The position numbers and the translations under genes were made by a program. Source: Brachionus koreanus (lineage: Eukaryota > Rotifera > Eurotatoria > Ploima > Brachionidae). Taken from it: a DNA stretch of 48,248 nucleotides. The notes below the pieces were generated by a model. The model was given only the letters and a program-made list of their open reading frames with translations. It ran no database searches and was not told where the DNA came from. Location: assembly GCA_016987375.1 (NCBI GenBank), contig PJRA01000030.1:523101-571348 (forward strand), read 5' to 3'. Of this stretch, positions 34,553 through 45,931 are shown piece by piece. Position 1 is the first letter of the stretch; each line of letters opens with the position of its first letter.

Positions 34553-37315
34553 TTATTTAAACCATGAAAAAATTTTTGATATCAATCCATTAGGTAGAGG
34601 CTTATTCTCTCGCTTATCAATTAAATTAGGATCTTCAGCTTTTTTATCGGTAGATGGAAAATTTTCCCACATTTTATTAAATTCGCCGATTTTATCTTCA
34701 TCAAAATTTTGAAATATTTCTTCAGTTTCGTCGACACCTTTTGGTGATTTTTTTTCAACAACAGAATGAACCTTATCCCCAATTTTTCTAGTAACAGTTT
34801 TTTCTTCAACGCCATCAGAATTTCGAATTGTTTTAATTTCTTCAATACTCTTAAATTAGAATAAAAATAAAGTTTTTAATAGAGTTTTTTTACTTACTCC
34901 ATCAGGTCTTTGTATGCGTCTAATACTATAGCTCTGTCCGGTTGTAATTAGAGCCGGCGTGGTAAAAACAGGTTTTAAATCGATTTTTTTATTGTCTTCG
35001 GTTATGTCTCGTTTAAAATAATTGTTAATATCTTTATGCTGATTAGTTTGATGATTAGTTAAATGAGATGGTTTAAAAATTGAATCATCCGTCTAAATTT
35101 GAAAAACTAGAGAATTAACAAATACAATATTATTTATTTACCCAGGGTTTATTGAATTCATTTGAAACAAGAGGAGCTTCTTTATCAAATTCTTCAGGAG
35201 ACTTTAAAAACATATTTCTCAAATTTCCGCTTTTGTTTTCATCAAACTCATGACTACTATATGGCTCATCTAGTCGAGATTTTGTAAAATATTAAATAAT
35301 TTTTTTTAACTGTTAAAATAAAATAATTAAAAATTAATTATAATACATTATTTACACTTCAATAAGAAAAAAGAAGTTAATTCGTGAAAAATTCGACCTC
35401 CTTAATAGCTATATGTGTCTTTTTTTCATTCAATTACAATTTTTTTTTAAATTTTCCTGATAAAATATTATTATTATTATTAAAAATAATAAAGGCCGAG
35501 GTCCTAGGCAGTTCAGACTGGCGTAAACCTTCTTTTCAGCCTGCATTCTTTAGATCATAATTTAAAATAGAACTTTATTAACTTCGACTAGCTTTTTAGT
35601 AAATATAAAGTGGTGAATAAAAAGTGTTGATAAAAGTATGTATAAAAATAAATATATAAATAATTAGTAAATGAATAAAAAATTGGATAGATTTAATTGT
35701 GTGAGATCGAGCTGTTCTCTGACAACGTCAAAAGGATTGAAGAATCTCTTACAGTGCATATTGCATGTTGTTTCTGCTATGTAGGTTCTGATAGTGTCGA
35801 TGGAAGGTCATTTCGATTTTTTTGCGGCTATGAATTTAAGAAATAGTTAAATAAAATAATATGCTTGTTCAAAAAAAGAAAAATCTTATTTTATATTTTC
35901 ATTTTGTATTTTCTTTCATTAAATATAAAATTTTTTTCTTAACTGAAATATTTCTTGATTCAATTATTCATTTTCTTGTCATTTGTGAGTTATTTTTCAT
36001 TGAAATAATTTTTTTTAAGATTTTGAATAAATTTTTCTTATATTTTTTGTTTCAATTTCAACTATCTAATTAGTAAACTTGTTTTTTGACTCTATTCTAT
36101 CCTAGCGGATAATGGGGAGGCGCTCATCTCCTTTTCAAGTACCTTTTTGAGCAACAGCTCCGATCTGACACTAGGCTACTGCATCGAGTTGATCATCTAC
36201 ANNNNNNNNNNNNNNNNNNNNNNNNNNNNNNNNNNNNNNNTTTTTTGATGAAAGGGGTTTAAACATGCGCCCGTATTGCAGAGATATTTTGAAGATTTTT
36301 CCACCCTCAGTGGGTTTTGAACCCTCGATCCTCTGCTTGCATGGCTAACACACAAACCGCTCAGCTATACGGGCTATTTAATTTGTAAATTTTGCATACT
36401 GAAATTAGAAAAATTCAAATATTAAGTCACTCTTTGTTAGTTAAAATTGTCAAATTTAAGTAAAGATTGATCGGCAAATATCTTTTAATTTTAAAATCTT
36501 AGGAAAAAAAGTTAAACCAAAAAGTTAAAAAAGTAAAAAGTTAAAGTAAAACCTAATTTCTAATAACTAAAAATTAGATGATTATTAAAGAATTTATTGA
36601 CTGAATGATTCAAAATTTTCCACTTAAAAGATTTTTCAGCTTTTAAATATTAAGAATCTTGAAAATTTTCAATTTATTCAATAGTCTAATGATCTTAGTT
36701 TTGATTTTAATTTTAATTCTAATTTTGATCTACAAAATATCCTAAATATATAGCTGAATTATGGTGAAAAAAATGATGGAAAAATTTATTCAAAGGCCTT
36801 GCAAAATCGCGCATTAGTCAAAGTCGTGTAAAAAAATCATTTCAATAGTACAAAAAAGAAAAATAATGAGGCTTGTTTTTAAAAATATTTGTCAAGTCTC
36901 GTTTATCTAAAATAATTTTAATTTTTGAAAAATTCTATTGATCAATTATCTTTTTTTTTATGGCTAATCTAAATTACTAAATAGTCTCAACCATTGGAAA
37001 GTTTTGCATCTAGAAAATTTCAATTTTTTTAAAATGAGGTCATTAATTTAGACCATGATACAAAAATTAATTTTAAAAACTATTAACCAAATTTTTAATG
37101 AAAAAATTACTTTGTATGTATTCAATGTTTGATATCATAGGAAAGCCAATATTATTCATAAAATTTTCCATATCATGAAACATCTGATCGAAGTCATGAT
37201 GATAAAATGAGTTGAAAAATTCATCGTTTCCATTAAAGCCAAAATTGAAATTCGGGCCGAAGTTTCCAAAACCATAAGTAAAGCCTCGAGATCGATTTTT
37301 GAAATCGTCTTCCAT
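34553..37315 (-). CDS. HAX1: HAX1-like mitochondrial anti-apoptotic protein
   Basis: HAX1 is a mitochondria-associated protein that protects against apoptosis (family knowledge). Exons in coding order: 37315-37111, 35269-35142, 35092-34898 and 34849-34553, phases agreeing, 274 residues (human about 279). The N-terminus is rich in Phe, Gly and Asn (FNFGFNGNDEF), followed by FDQMFHDMENFMNNIG. Exon 2 carries SGNLRNMFLKSPEE, matching the family LRDSMLK region. Exons 3-4 give the diagnostic SYSIRRIQRPDGSIEE and KTVTRKIGD, and the protein ends LISKIFSWFK, like the family aromatic-basic tail. Intron 1 is 1841 bp and contains a LINE fragment, a SINE and an assembly gap. The start lies 403 bp from the FKBP8 start, head to head. 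Sequence is divergent but order and length agree. Confidence 0.88.
35466..35835 (-). mobile_element. 3' end of a non-LTR retrotransposon
   Basis: On the minus strand a short frame (about 35804 to 35693) reads PSIDTIRTYIAETTCNMHC then KRFFNPLTLSENSS and stops. The NPL context near the end is usual in reverse-transcriptase ORF termini of LINE elements. About 200 bp further comes GACCTCGGCCTTTATT and an AAT-repeat tail. It lies in HAX1 intron 1 in the same orientation. Family not resolved. Confidence 0.5.
36092..36375 (-). mobile_element. tRNA-derived SINE, most complete copy (with gap)
   Basis: On the minus strand it opens GCCCGTATAGCTGAGCGG, where TAGCTGAGCGG is a near-consensus RNA polymerase III A box. 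CATGCAAGCAGAGG and the B-box-like GGGTTCAAAACCC follow, then the non-tRNA body and the 3' end CGCTAGGATAGAATAG. A 39-N gap interrupts it. Not a functional tRNA: the body continues past the T arm and the same unit occurs at 10178 and 20025. Confidence 0.75.
36202..36240. other. Assembly gap (39 N)
   Basis: Run of N inside a SINE copy in HAX1 intron 1. The flanks belong to adjacent parts of the same repeat, so the missing piece is probably repeat sequence and not coding. Confidence 0.99.
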
Positions 37316-37718
37316 TTTTACTTAAAACGTCTTGTGTTTTACCACTTAAGCACTTATAATTTATGTCAAATATATTATCAAAAATATTTTCTAGAATATT
37401 TTTGAAATATTTCTAGCCAAAATTTGAATTTAAAGGAGCAAATATTTGCTATTTAGTTCAGCTTTGTTCTTACCTAAGTGAATAGCTTTCAGTTAGATGA
37501 ACACTCAGTAAAAAAATTCAAATAGATTGCAAATTTTTATTTCAATTACATAAAAAAGAATAATATTTAAATAAGAAAAGCTTTCTTTATGTGCATTTGT
37601 GTATTCCCAAAACCAAATCAAAAGCTGTTTATTCTTTTTAATTTTGTTCGCAATATCCGAACCTTGATAAAATATTTTAAATTATATTTATTTTAGATAA
37701 AGAATATTCTATAAAATA
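37316..37718. promoter_or_regulatory. Bidirectional promoter interval HAX1/FKBP8
   Basis: 403 bp between divergent start codons. It holds acceptor-like sites close to both starts: TATTTATTTTAG ending 23 nt before the FKBP8 ATG, and GTTTTAAG five nt before the HAX1 ATG on the other strand. No TATA box can be told from the AT-rich background. Confidence 0.5.
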
Positions 37719-40692
37719 ATGGAGCACGAAAAGCCAGAAGTCAATGAAGAAAAGCCTGAACAAGAATTAAATGCAAAAGACCGAACAAAAGTTGAAAATT
37801 CACAGCAGCCAAATGAGATACAAAATGTGCCGTCGGAAGAAAAAAATAGCTTAAGTGATTCTATTGTTAATATCCAACCATACGAGACCGATCCGAAACA
37901 TGATGATGATCCTATTCAAGAGGATCTCGAATCTGAAAGAACTAGTGCTGTCGAATCTACGACCAATGTTGACAATAATTTAAGCAATAATTCTAATGAG
38001 ATAGAGCAAGTTCGACCTTTTTCTGATGATCAACCTGGTTCTCAAGATGATAGAAATGAAGAAAATGTCTCAGACTTAACCGAGTCAATTGTTAAAATAA
38101 ATTCGCTTCCGCACGAATCTGACATTACAAAAGACAACTCTGAATCAGAACAAATCAATGCAGAAAATTCTGATGAAAAGCTAACTGAGTCAATGGTTAA
38201 TGTTGAAAATGTAGAGCCCGAATCAAAACCAAGTGAAACTGTTGATAGCAATATGATTGAGTCCATAATAGATGAAATACAAAATGAAAATGGCCAACCG
38301 AAAGAATCAACAGTTGAAGTTGATTCAATTCAAGAAAATCAGAAAACAAATTATTCACCACCACCAACAGAAGTTAATCAAACTGAGAATGAAAGTCAAT
38401 CTAGTCAAAAAGAAGATGACATCACCAAGTCAACTATCTTACTTACTGATTCCCAAATTTTAACAGAACCATGTGCCGAAGTTGAAAAAATAAACGAACA
38501 AAGAGAAAAAAATTTGAATACAGAATCAATGATAGTCACTAATTTATCATCTGAAGCGTCTTCGTTTGTTACATCACCAATAATAAATGATTTTGTCGAA
38601 GAAAATAAACTCAAAAATGTCGATGATGAAAACTTAGATAAAGAATATGAAATTACGGAAAGCATTAAAAATGAAGTGAATAGTCTTAGTCAAGAAATTA
38701 GTTCAAAGCTTAATGAAGGTAAATTAGCTATTTTGATATTTTAAGAAAAAAATTCAATTTTTATTCTCATTTAAATCTTAAAAAAAATATTTTTATTCTA
38801 AAATGATAATTAATTATAAATCATAATCATCAAGTTCCCTTTTTTTTAATTGAATGAAAAATTTTTAGTTTTTTTTAAATTTTTTCTTATTCTTTTATAC
38901 TTGGACACCACATCAAAATTAAAAAAATATCAAAAATAGGCGCTCATTATTCTAAAGATATTTAGCTTTAGATGATTCCATACATTTTAAACTCACTCAT
39001 GCTTCAATTTTAAGATTTATCTTATTCGAATAAAATTCTCTAAAATCAAAGATCATAAATTCTTGATTAAAGATACAATTTGGAGGTTCTTATTTACAAA
39101 ATTAATCAGATAATTTTCATTTAATTAATTTTCTTATATTTTAAAATAAATTTTTTTGCATGTTTTGAATTTAATTTTCAATAAAATTGCATATCATTTA
39201 GTATGATCGGTAAATTATTACACTCTTAACACTCAAAGACCGGAAGGGTCTTTTGAACCCCTTTTGCCAAAAGGCATTATTTAATTTTTATAACAGAATA
39301 ATTTTATTTTCATTGAAAAAAAGTAAAAAAACGAGTCAAATAAATGGGTAAAAAAGTTTCTTCGGCCTTTGAGGGTAAAAAATTTATAAAAAAATAGTAA
39401 TTACTTAGAATTTAATTTTTAGCTGACTTTTTCTTTTGGTTTTAAAAATTTTTACGATCAAAATTTAATAAAAAAATTTGAAGCGAGTAAAATTAAAATT
39501 GGAAATTTTATTAATTAAATTATTTTAGTTCGAAAAAATACTCAAGAAGATTTAAAAGAAGCTTTAGAGCAAGAACCAGAAAGAGTGATTGAAAATGAAA
39601 AATATGAAAAAATTTTAGGAAATGATGCTCTTCTGAAAAAAATTTTAAAATATGGAGATTCAAGTATCGGCCGTCCATCAAATGGACAGATGGTTACTGT
39701 CAGCTACGAAGCTTATTTAAAAGATAATCGTGAAAAATTGGTTGATCATAGTGACAATTTGCAATTTATACTTGGAGATGGAGATGTAATATCAGCAATG
39801 GATATGGTAGTTAGTTTAATGGATAAAAATGAATTATGTGAAATGATTACCGAAGCAAGGTTAGCGTTTGGTGATTTGGGAAAAAAAGACGATATTCCTC
39901 CGAAAGCTGATTTAGTATACAAAATAGAGCTCAAAGATTTTAGAAATATAGATGAACTAAATCAAATGAATCCTGTTGAACGGCTTTCTCTGGCGTTGGT
40001 TTAAAATTTCTTTTTAATCTAGGTAAATTTAATGTTTTAATTTAAGGGAAGCAAAAAAAATGCGCGGAAATTATTATTTTAATAGACAGGATTTTTACCA
40101 GGCAATAAATTCGTACAAAAAGGGCCTTAAATATTTCGATGAAGGTAGTTTGCGTGAAGATGAATCAGAGCAAGATTTAGAAAAGTTTCTCGAATTATCA
40201 CAAGCTTTGTTAATGAACACAGTTCTAGCATATTTCAAGCTTAATGAATTAAGACAAGCTTTAGATAATCTAGAACAAGTATTGAAGGCGCAACCAGACC
40301 ATATTAAAGGTTTATATATCCGCGGAAAAATTCTTTTACAACTCGGTGAGACTGAAGAAGCGGTTAAATGTTTGAACAAAGCTGTTCAATTGGACCCAAA
40401 CAATACTGTAAGACAAAGATCAAGATTCAAAATAATTGAAAGTAATAATATCTATTTTTAGGATATCAAAAAAGAATTGACAAAAGCTCAGGCTAAGCAC
40501 AAAATTCAATATGAAAGTGAAAAAAAAATGTATCAAAAAATGATGAGCGGCGTTTCCAAAACTGATGAGAAAAAATCAAAGACTTCTAATAAAAACAAAT
40601 CAAATTATACCGGATTAATTGCTGCCAGTTTGGCAGTTGCCGCAGCATCTATTGGAATTGCTCTATTTGCACGATATAAAAACATAGTTTAA
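37719..40692 (+). CDS. FKBP8: FKBP8-like prolyl isomerase with TPR and membrane anchor
   Basis: Outer-mitochondrial-membrane chaperone (FKBP38) that binds anti-apoptotic partners (family knowledge). Exons 37719-38718, 39529-39998, about 40047-40407 and 40462-40692. Exon 1 is a 333-residue acidic disordered tail with degenerate repeats around T-E-S-(I/M)-V. Exon 2 is an FKBP domain (GRPSNGQMVTVSYEAYL, LGDGDVISAMDMVV, RLAFGDLG, PPKADLVYKIELKDF). Exon 3 has TPR units (MRGNYYFNRQDFYQAINSY, then AYFKLNELRQALDNLEQVL and KGLYIRGKILLQLGETEEAV). Exon 4 ends in a membrane helix LIAASLAVAAASIGIALF and RYKNIV. The exon 2 to 3 join is one base out of phase; one A fewer in the run at 40053-40060 would repair it. 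Intron 1 carries a MITE. Confidence 0.9.
39230..39375. mobile_element. piggyBac-like MITE, worn copy
   Basis: The left end CACTCAAAGACCGG follows TTAA (39226-39229) and matches the 24230 element; the right end CGGCCTTTGAGGG is its eroded inverse. Located in FKBP8 intron 1. Non-coding. Confidence 0.65.
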
Positions 40693-41578
40693 TTGCGATA
40701 TCCTTGAATCAAAAATGAAGACTTGTTAAATTTATATTTTTTTTGTTTTAATTGATTTATATTCCATTTAAAGCTTGTTAAGACTTAAAAAAATTTATCC
40801 ATTTTCCTGGAAAAAAATTCTCTATTTTAGAAACTAATTGATTTTTGTCTTTTTTTTTATCAGTTGGCTTTAAAAAGTCAATTTTTTTGGATTATTTATA
40901 TTTTTTTAAATCACCTCATTTAAGAAATCATCAAATAAAAATCTTTTTCGTTTTCTATAAAATTTTAGACGAAATTTTTAATATTTTATTAGTAAAAGTA
41001 CACACCATACAATGATATTTTTCTATATATGATATATATATGAAAAAAATTGTTAAAATAATTTATGTTAGTTTTCACAGGATTTAATAAGGCCTTAATT
41101 TTAATATTATTAAAAAAAATATAATTTTTGATTTATAATTAATTTGACAAATGAATTTGATCATAATATATTCAAGCAAATTTATTAAATATAATATAGA
41201 TTTAATATATTTCATTTAGTAAAATTTACTAATCTTTCTAAGCTAAATAAATTGCTTTATTGAATTTCTTTTTTTTTTTTAGTCAAGTTCTTTTTTAACT
41301 CTCCTATTGAATTTTAATTTTGGGTATATTTATTTGTGAAAAATTTGACTTTAGTTTTACAAAATTCATTTCAAAAATTTGATGACAAATAAGCGTACTT
41401 GTTCGTAAAGTCATTTAATATTTTTCATTGATATAAAGATTAATATAATAAATTAAATGATATTAGTAGAGATAAAAATAAAGTAAATAAATTATAATTT
41501 AGTTCAAATTCAGACTTTGAAAAAGAAATTTTAAAGTCTTATAAGTTTTCGTTTTTACTAATATTTAAAAAATTTTAG
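40693..41578. other. Intergenic FKBP8-CLPX
   Basis: AT-rich, no gene seen. Holds the FKBP8 3' flank and CLPX upstream region, with an (AT)n-type stretch near 41030. An acceptor-like AAAAATTTTAG ends directly at the CLPX start codon. Confidence 0.5.
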
Positions 41579-43570
41579 ATGCAAGCCGCAAAATTAATTA
41601 GCTTGAATAGAATATGGAAGATCGGATACAGCAAAAACTATCAAACTTTGTACAGAACAATTTCATCAAGTAGTATTTGCTTAAGTCGAAAAAGTTCGAA
41701 TGGATCGCAAAATGGAGGTAATTCTGGCGATGATGATATCACTAAAAATGTAGAAGAAATAGCGCGTATCTTGAAGCCTAATTCTCATTTACACAACAAA
41801 AAAGATATCACACAAATGAACAGTTCTAATTCGACAACAAATGGTTCCAATCAATCGGGATCAGTCTCATCTTCTTCAAATGAAAGCTCTGGTAATTCCT
41901 CATCTGGAGGTGGAAAGCGAGTGTTCAATTGTCCAAAATGCGGTGCTGTATGTACTCATGTTGATACGGCTATTTCTTTATCTCGCTTTGTTAAATGTGA
42001 TAAATGCAATCATTTTTTTGTCGTAATGTCTGAAGACAGACGAAATATCCAAAATTTGATGAACGAACGAGCTCAGCAAAAGCAGCAAGAGCAGACCAAG
42101 GAGCAGAGTCAAATAAAACCGCCACCTCCGCCAAAAAAAATATTCGAATTCTTGGACAAATTTATTATCGGACAGGAGAAAGCTAAAAAAGTAATTTCGG
42201 TGGCAGTTTATAATCATTACAAGCGAATTTACAACAATTTAAGTCAATCTCAAGCCAATAAGCCACAAACATCCCAGTCAGCACCTAAAGATGGCGATCC
42301 TGAAATGGGCTTTATTTCCAATATGTTTTTCTCGTCACATGAACGTTTCCAACAGTTAAAACAACAATCTCTTGCTCAACAAGAACGTCAACAAAATGAA
42401 GACAATCGTTTAAATAGAAGCCAAATTTTATACACGGACAAGTATGACTTGAAGTTAGACAAAAGTAATATTTTAATGTTAGGACCTACTGGTTCGGGCA
42501 AAACCCTTTTAGCCCAAACTGTTGCTAAGTGTTTGGATGTACCATTTGCCATATGCGATTGTACAACTTTGACCCAAGCAGGCTATGTAGGTGAGGATGT
42601 TGAATCAGTAATTGCCAAATTGCTACAAGATGCCAATAATAATGTCGAAAAATGTCAGCAAGGTATTGTTTTTTTGGATGAAGTAGACAAAATTGGCTCA
42701 GTTCCAGGCGTTCATCAACTGCGTGATGTCGGTGGTGAGGGAGTACAACAGGGATTATTGAAAATTTTAGAAGGAACTATAGTAAATGTGCCTGAAAAAA
42801 ATGCCAGAAAAATGAGATCCGAAAGCATTCAAGTCGACACAAGTAATATTCTATTCGTTGCATCGGGTGCTTTCAATGGCTTGGACAAAATAATCGGCAG
42901 GAGAAAAAGACAAAAATATTTAGGATTCGGTCTTCCGTCCAATGAAGAGCCTGCCTCTAGGCGAAAAGCCACTCAAATGGAACTTTATGATCAATCGCCT
43001 AATCTTGATAGTGATAAAGTTCATGAAGAAAATACCGAAAGAGACAGACTATTGGATGAATGTGAGGCTAGGGATTTAATTGAATTTGGAATGATTCCAG
43101 AATTTATCGGTCGATTACCAATTTTAGTCAGCTTTGAATCTCTGACTGAAGATATGCTGGTAAAAATCTTGACTGAACCACGCAATGCTTTAGTACCACA
43201 GTACAAAGCTTTGCTTGCTATGGATAAAGTAAAACTTGAATTTACCGATGATGCTTTGAAAACAATTGCTAGAAAGGCCCTAGAGAAAAAAACTGGCGCC
43301 AGAGGTCTTAGATCAATTCTAGTATGTTTTAATAATAATGTTTATTGCAAAAATTTTTGTTTATTATTAATTATTTTAAAGGAAAAAATTCTTTTGGAAG
43401 CAATGTTTGAAGTTCCCGAATCAGATATTGAGTGCGTGCGAATTGATGGAGATGTGATTATGGGAAAAAAACCACTTGAATTTATAAGAAAAGTTGAGGA
43501 AACTGAAGCAGACAAAGTATCGAACGAGAGTTTAGATGAGCATCAAGATAAAGCCAAAACTTATGCATAA
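41579..43570 (+). CDS. CLPX: Mitochondrial ClpX unfoldase
   Basis: AAA+ ATPase that unfolds substrates for ClpP in the mitochondrial matrix. The N-terminal 40 residues are basic and Ser/Tyr-rich, fitting a presequence. A zinc-binding domain has Cys at 118, 121, 140 and 143 (CPKC...CDKC). Then come [20 protein letters not shown], Walker A GPTGSGKT (302-309), pore loop GYVG (335-338), Walker B VFLDEVD, YLGFG and EFIGRLP, and KTGARGLRS. Two exons, 41579-43321 and 43382-43570, give 643 residues. The 60-bp intron 43322-43381 (GTATGT...TTTTAAAG) has no stop and is a multiple of three, so the frame reads through it; the family sequence SI(L/M)EK(I/L)LLE shows it must be removed. The start directly follows TTTTAG. 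Confidence 0.96.
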   Translation: MQAAKLISLNRIWKIGYSKNYQTLYRTISSSSICLSRKSSNGSQNGGNSGDDDITKNVEEIARILKPNSHLHNKKDITQMNSSNSTTNGSNQSGSVSSSSNESSGNSSSGGGKRVFNCPKCGAVCTHVDTAISLSRFVKCDKCNHFFVVMSEDRRNIQNLMNERAQQKQQEQTKEQSQIKPPPPPKKIFEFLDKFIIGQEKAKKVISVAVYNHYKRIYNNLSQSQANKPQTSQSAPKDGDPEMGFISNMFFSSHERFQQLKQQSLAQQERQQNEDNRLNRSQILYTDKYDLKLDKSNILMLGPTGSGKTLLAQTVAKCLDVPFAICDCTTLTQAGYVGEDVESVIAKLLQDANNNVEKCQQGIVFLDEVDKIGSVPGVHQLRDVGGEGVQQGLLKILEGTIVNVPEKNARKMRSESIQVDTSNILFVASGAFNGLDKIIGRRKRQKYLGFGLPSNEEPASRRKATQMELYDQSPNLDSDKVHEENTERDRLLDECEARDLIEFGMIPEFIGRLPILVSFESLTEDMLVKILTEPRNALVPQYKALLAMDKVKLEFTDDALKTIARKALEKKTGARGLRSILVCFNNNVYCKNFCLLLIILKEKILLEAMFEVPESDIECVRIDGDVIMGKKPLEFIRKVEETEADKVSNESLDEHQDKAKTYA

Positions 43571-45931
43571 GAAAATATTTTTTTAACTTATTTTTATTTA
43601 AACACAATTGAAAAAAAAAGTGTACACAATTAGAAATTTAATTTTAATTTTTTTGTTGAGCTAATCAGTAAATCAACTGTTGATTCAAAAAATGCAACTA
43701 ATAAAACCTATTTTTACACAAAATTTTTCTTATATTATCGATTTATTGGTTTTTTTTTTGTTTAAATTAATAAAAAGCTGTTTATTGTAAATAAAATTTA
43801 AACTGGCTTTTATTTTTAATTTTAGATTTTTTTTTTCAGCAGCAAAATTGGTGCTATTAAATATTAAAAAAGACAATACAAATTTATTATTCAAAAAATT
43901 CTATTATTAATTTATCAACAAAAAATTCTACTATAATTCTAATTTATTATTTAAAATTAATTTGTTTTTTGTTTTATTATTTTAAAAGAGAAAGACTTAA
44001 TTTTTAAATCTTCATCACCAATTTCATTTTAATGTATTTTTTTAAAAGAGAACAAATCTTCTCTTCTTTTCTTTTTCACTTTTTTCACAAAAAAGCTTCC
44101 AAAAATATTTACTATTTTTAAGGTTCTAAAAAGTTAAAGTATTCATTACTACTTTTAATTTTGACTTAACCACTCAAGTATTTAAAAAATATTCTTTTAG
44201 TATCATTAATTGAATGAAACAATGATGTTCTAAAAATTGATAGAAAAATCTTTTTGAATTTAGGAACAAAAAGCAAAAAAAACTTTCCATAAAATATTTT
44301 TCATATTATTAACAATGAAGCAAACAATGAAGTTCCTAAAAATTTAATAGTTATGCTGAACACCGTTGAAAATTTTCTGCAAATTCTTCTGTGAAATAAA
44401 AATATCATTTATTTATCGATAAAAATCATTTCTGTAAAAATATTAAACGAATTTATCTAATTAATAGATTTAAGAATTTTTATAAAAAGAACTTTCAAAA
44501 GATTCGTCCAAAGATCTTTTTTAAAAATCTTTTTCGTAAATATCTACCAAGTTTGATCTTAAGATTTGAATTAAGAATCTCCATTTTTTAATTTTTAATA
44601 TCAAAAATAATTTTTTTGGAGTAATTTTACGAGAAATTTTTATATTTTGATAGAGTACTTTAAATATTGATCAAATCAGAGCTTTATTTTTTGTTTGAAA
44701 AAAAAAATTGAAAAAAAATTGTCTGTTTTTTGACTTTCTATATTTTAAAAGACCATTAAGTGTCAAGATATTTTCATGACTTAGGTCAACTCTAAATTAA
44801 AATCAATAACTTGAACGCATCAAAACAAATGAAAGGGTTTTATTTAAAATCAAAATGTGTCTAAATTCACTAGAATATATTAATATTAATAGTAGCGAAA
44901 TTGGAAGAGAACCAAAAAGCTTCAGCATCGTTTCTACTTTTATATAAAAACAAAAATTCTTGTAATTTAGTTTGATAAACAAAGTCTTCAGTTTTTAATA
45001 TTTTGATTAAGGTATAAAAAAGAAAAAAAACAAACTTAAAAAAACTGGAAAAATACAAGCTTGGAGCTATTTTTTTAGATTTTTTTCTTTTAAACAATAA
45101 GACTCATAATTAAAAAAATATGAATTAATCATCATCATAAAAATAATTAGTCTATTTGACAGATTTCAAAACTTGTCGAAAAATAATATTTTGTTTTATA
45201 TGTCAATCAATATAGTTTTATGTTTACCAGATTATAAATAAATAAAAGAAAATTAATTCAAAATACCTTAATTCTCATTTTTACGAGAATACATACAAGA
45301 ATGTTCGAATTATGTTTGTCTTTTTAGATACTTAGACTTTCTTCAAAATTTCACTAGTATTTTGAATATTTTTAAAAGTGTTAACCATAATATTATAAAT
45401 TATTAGAATTTTTTTAGACTGAATCATTTTCTTTCTATCCATTTTTTAAAAATTCTTATAAAAGCTAATCTATTTGCTAAAGTAAAAATTTGTTATTTTA
45501 TCATTATTCTTTTAAAATTTCATAGACTATTCAAATAGTGATGTTTCTTTTAAATCTGAAATAATTAGTCTCGATTTTTGAAAATCAATCAAATATTTCA
45601 AGAATTCGCTAGAAAATTTTAAAGGTCCATGAGCGTTAGTTTTAAGTTTAGATTATTAATGCAAAAAATAATAAATTTCTGAATTATAAAAAATTATCAT
45701 ATACAGAATGCAAATGAAAAAAACTATAACCAAATCAATTATTCTTTTTAGAAATTGAATGATTTTTATATTTAATTCATATAAATTAATAAATTTTTTA
45801 ATTATAATTTACAGATCCTTTCGGAGTGTATACGTTCATCCACAAAAAAAATCCGATCAGCAATGCTTTAAACTAGGGAAATAATATAACTGAATCAATT
45901 TTTAATGAAATAATAATATTACAAATTGGTC
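43571..45931. other. Gene-poor AT-rich intergenic
   Basis: 2.4 kb with no supportable gene on either strand. A 75-codon minus-strand frame at 44870-45097 is Lys/Phe-rich low-complexity sequence without features. Confidence 0.5.

Noticed and set aside
34621..34845. 74-codon minus-strand Lys/Leu-rich frame
   Set aside because: It is the wrong frame of HAX1 exon 4; the alternative frame gives the family signature.
35466..35492. AAT microsatellite considered as an independent repeat
   Set aside because: Better explained as the tail of the LINE fragment next to it.
36300..36375. Possible functional tRNA gene on the minus strand
   Set aside because: A box and B box are present, but the acceptor stem does not close and the unit is dispersed and continues into a SINE body.
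38042..38665. Antisense and alternate frames in FKBP8 exon 1
   Set aside because: Ser-rich complement of the acidic repeat tail; no independent evidence.
41978..42217. Antisense frame within CLPX
   Set aside because: Shadow of the zinc-finger and linker coding sequence; hydrophobic composition is the complement of Gln/Lys codons.
44870..45097. 75-codon minus-strand frame
   Set aside because: Phe/Lys-rich low complexity as expected from A/T runs; no support.
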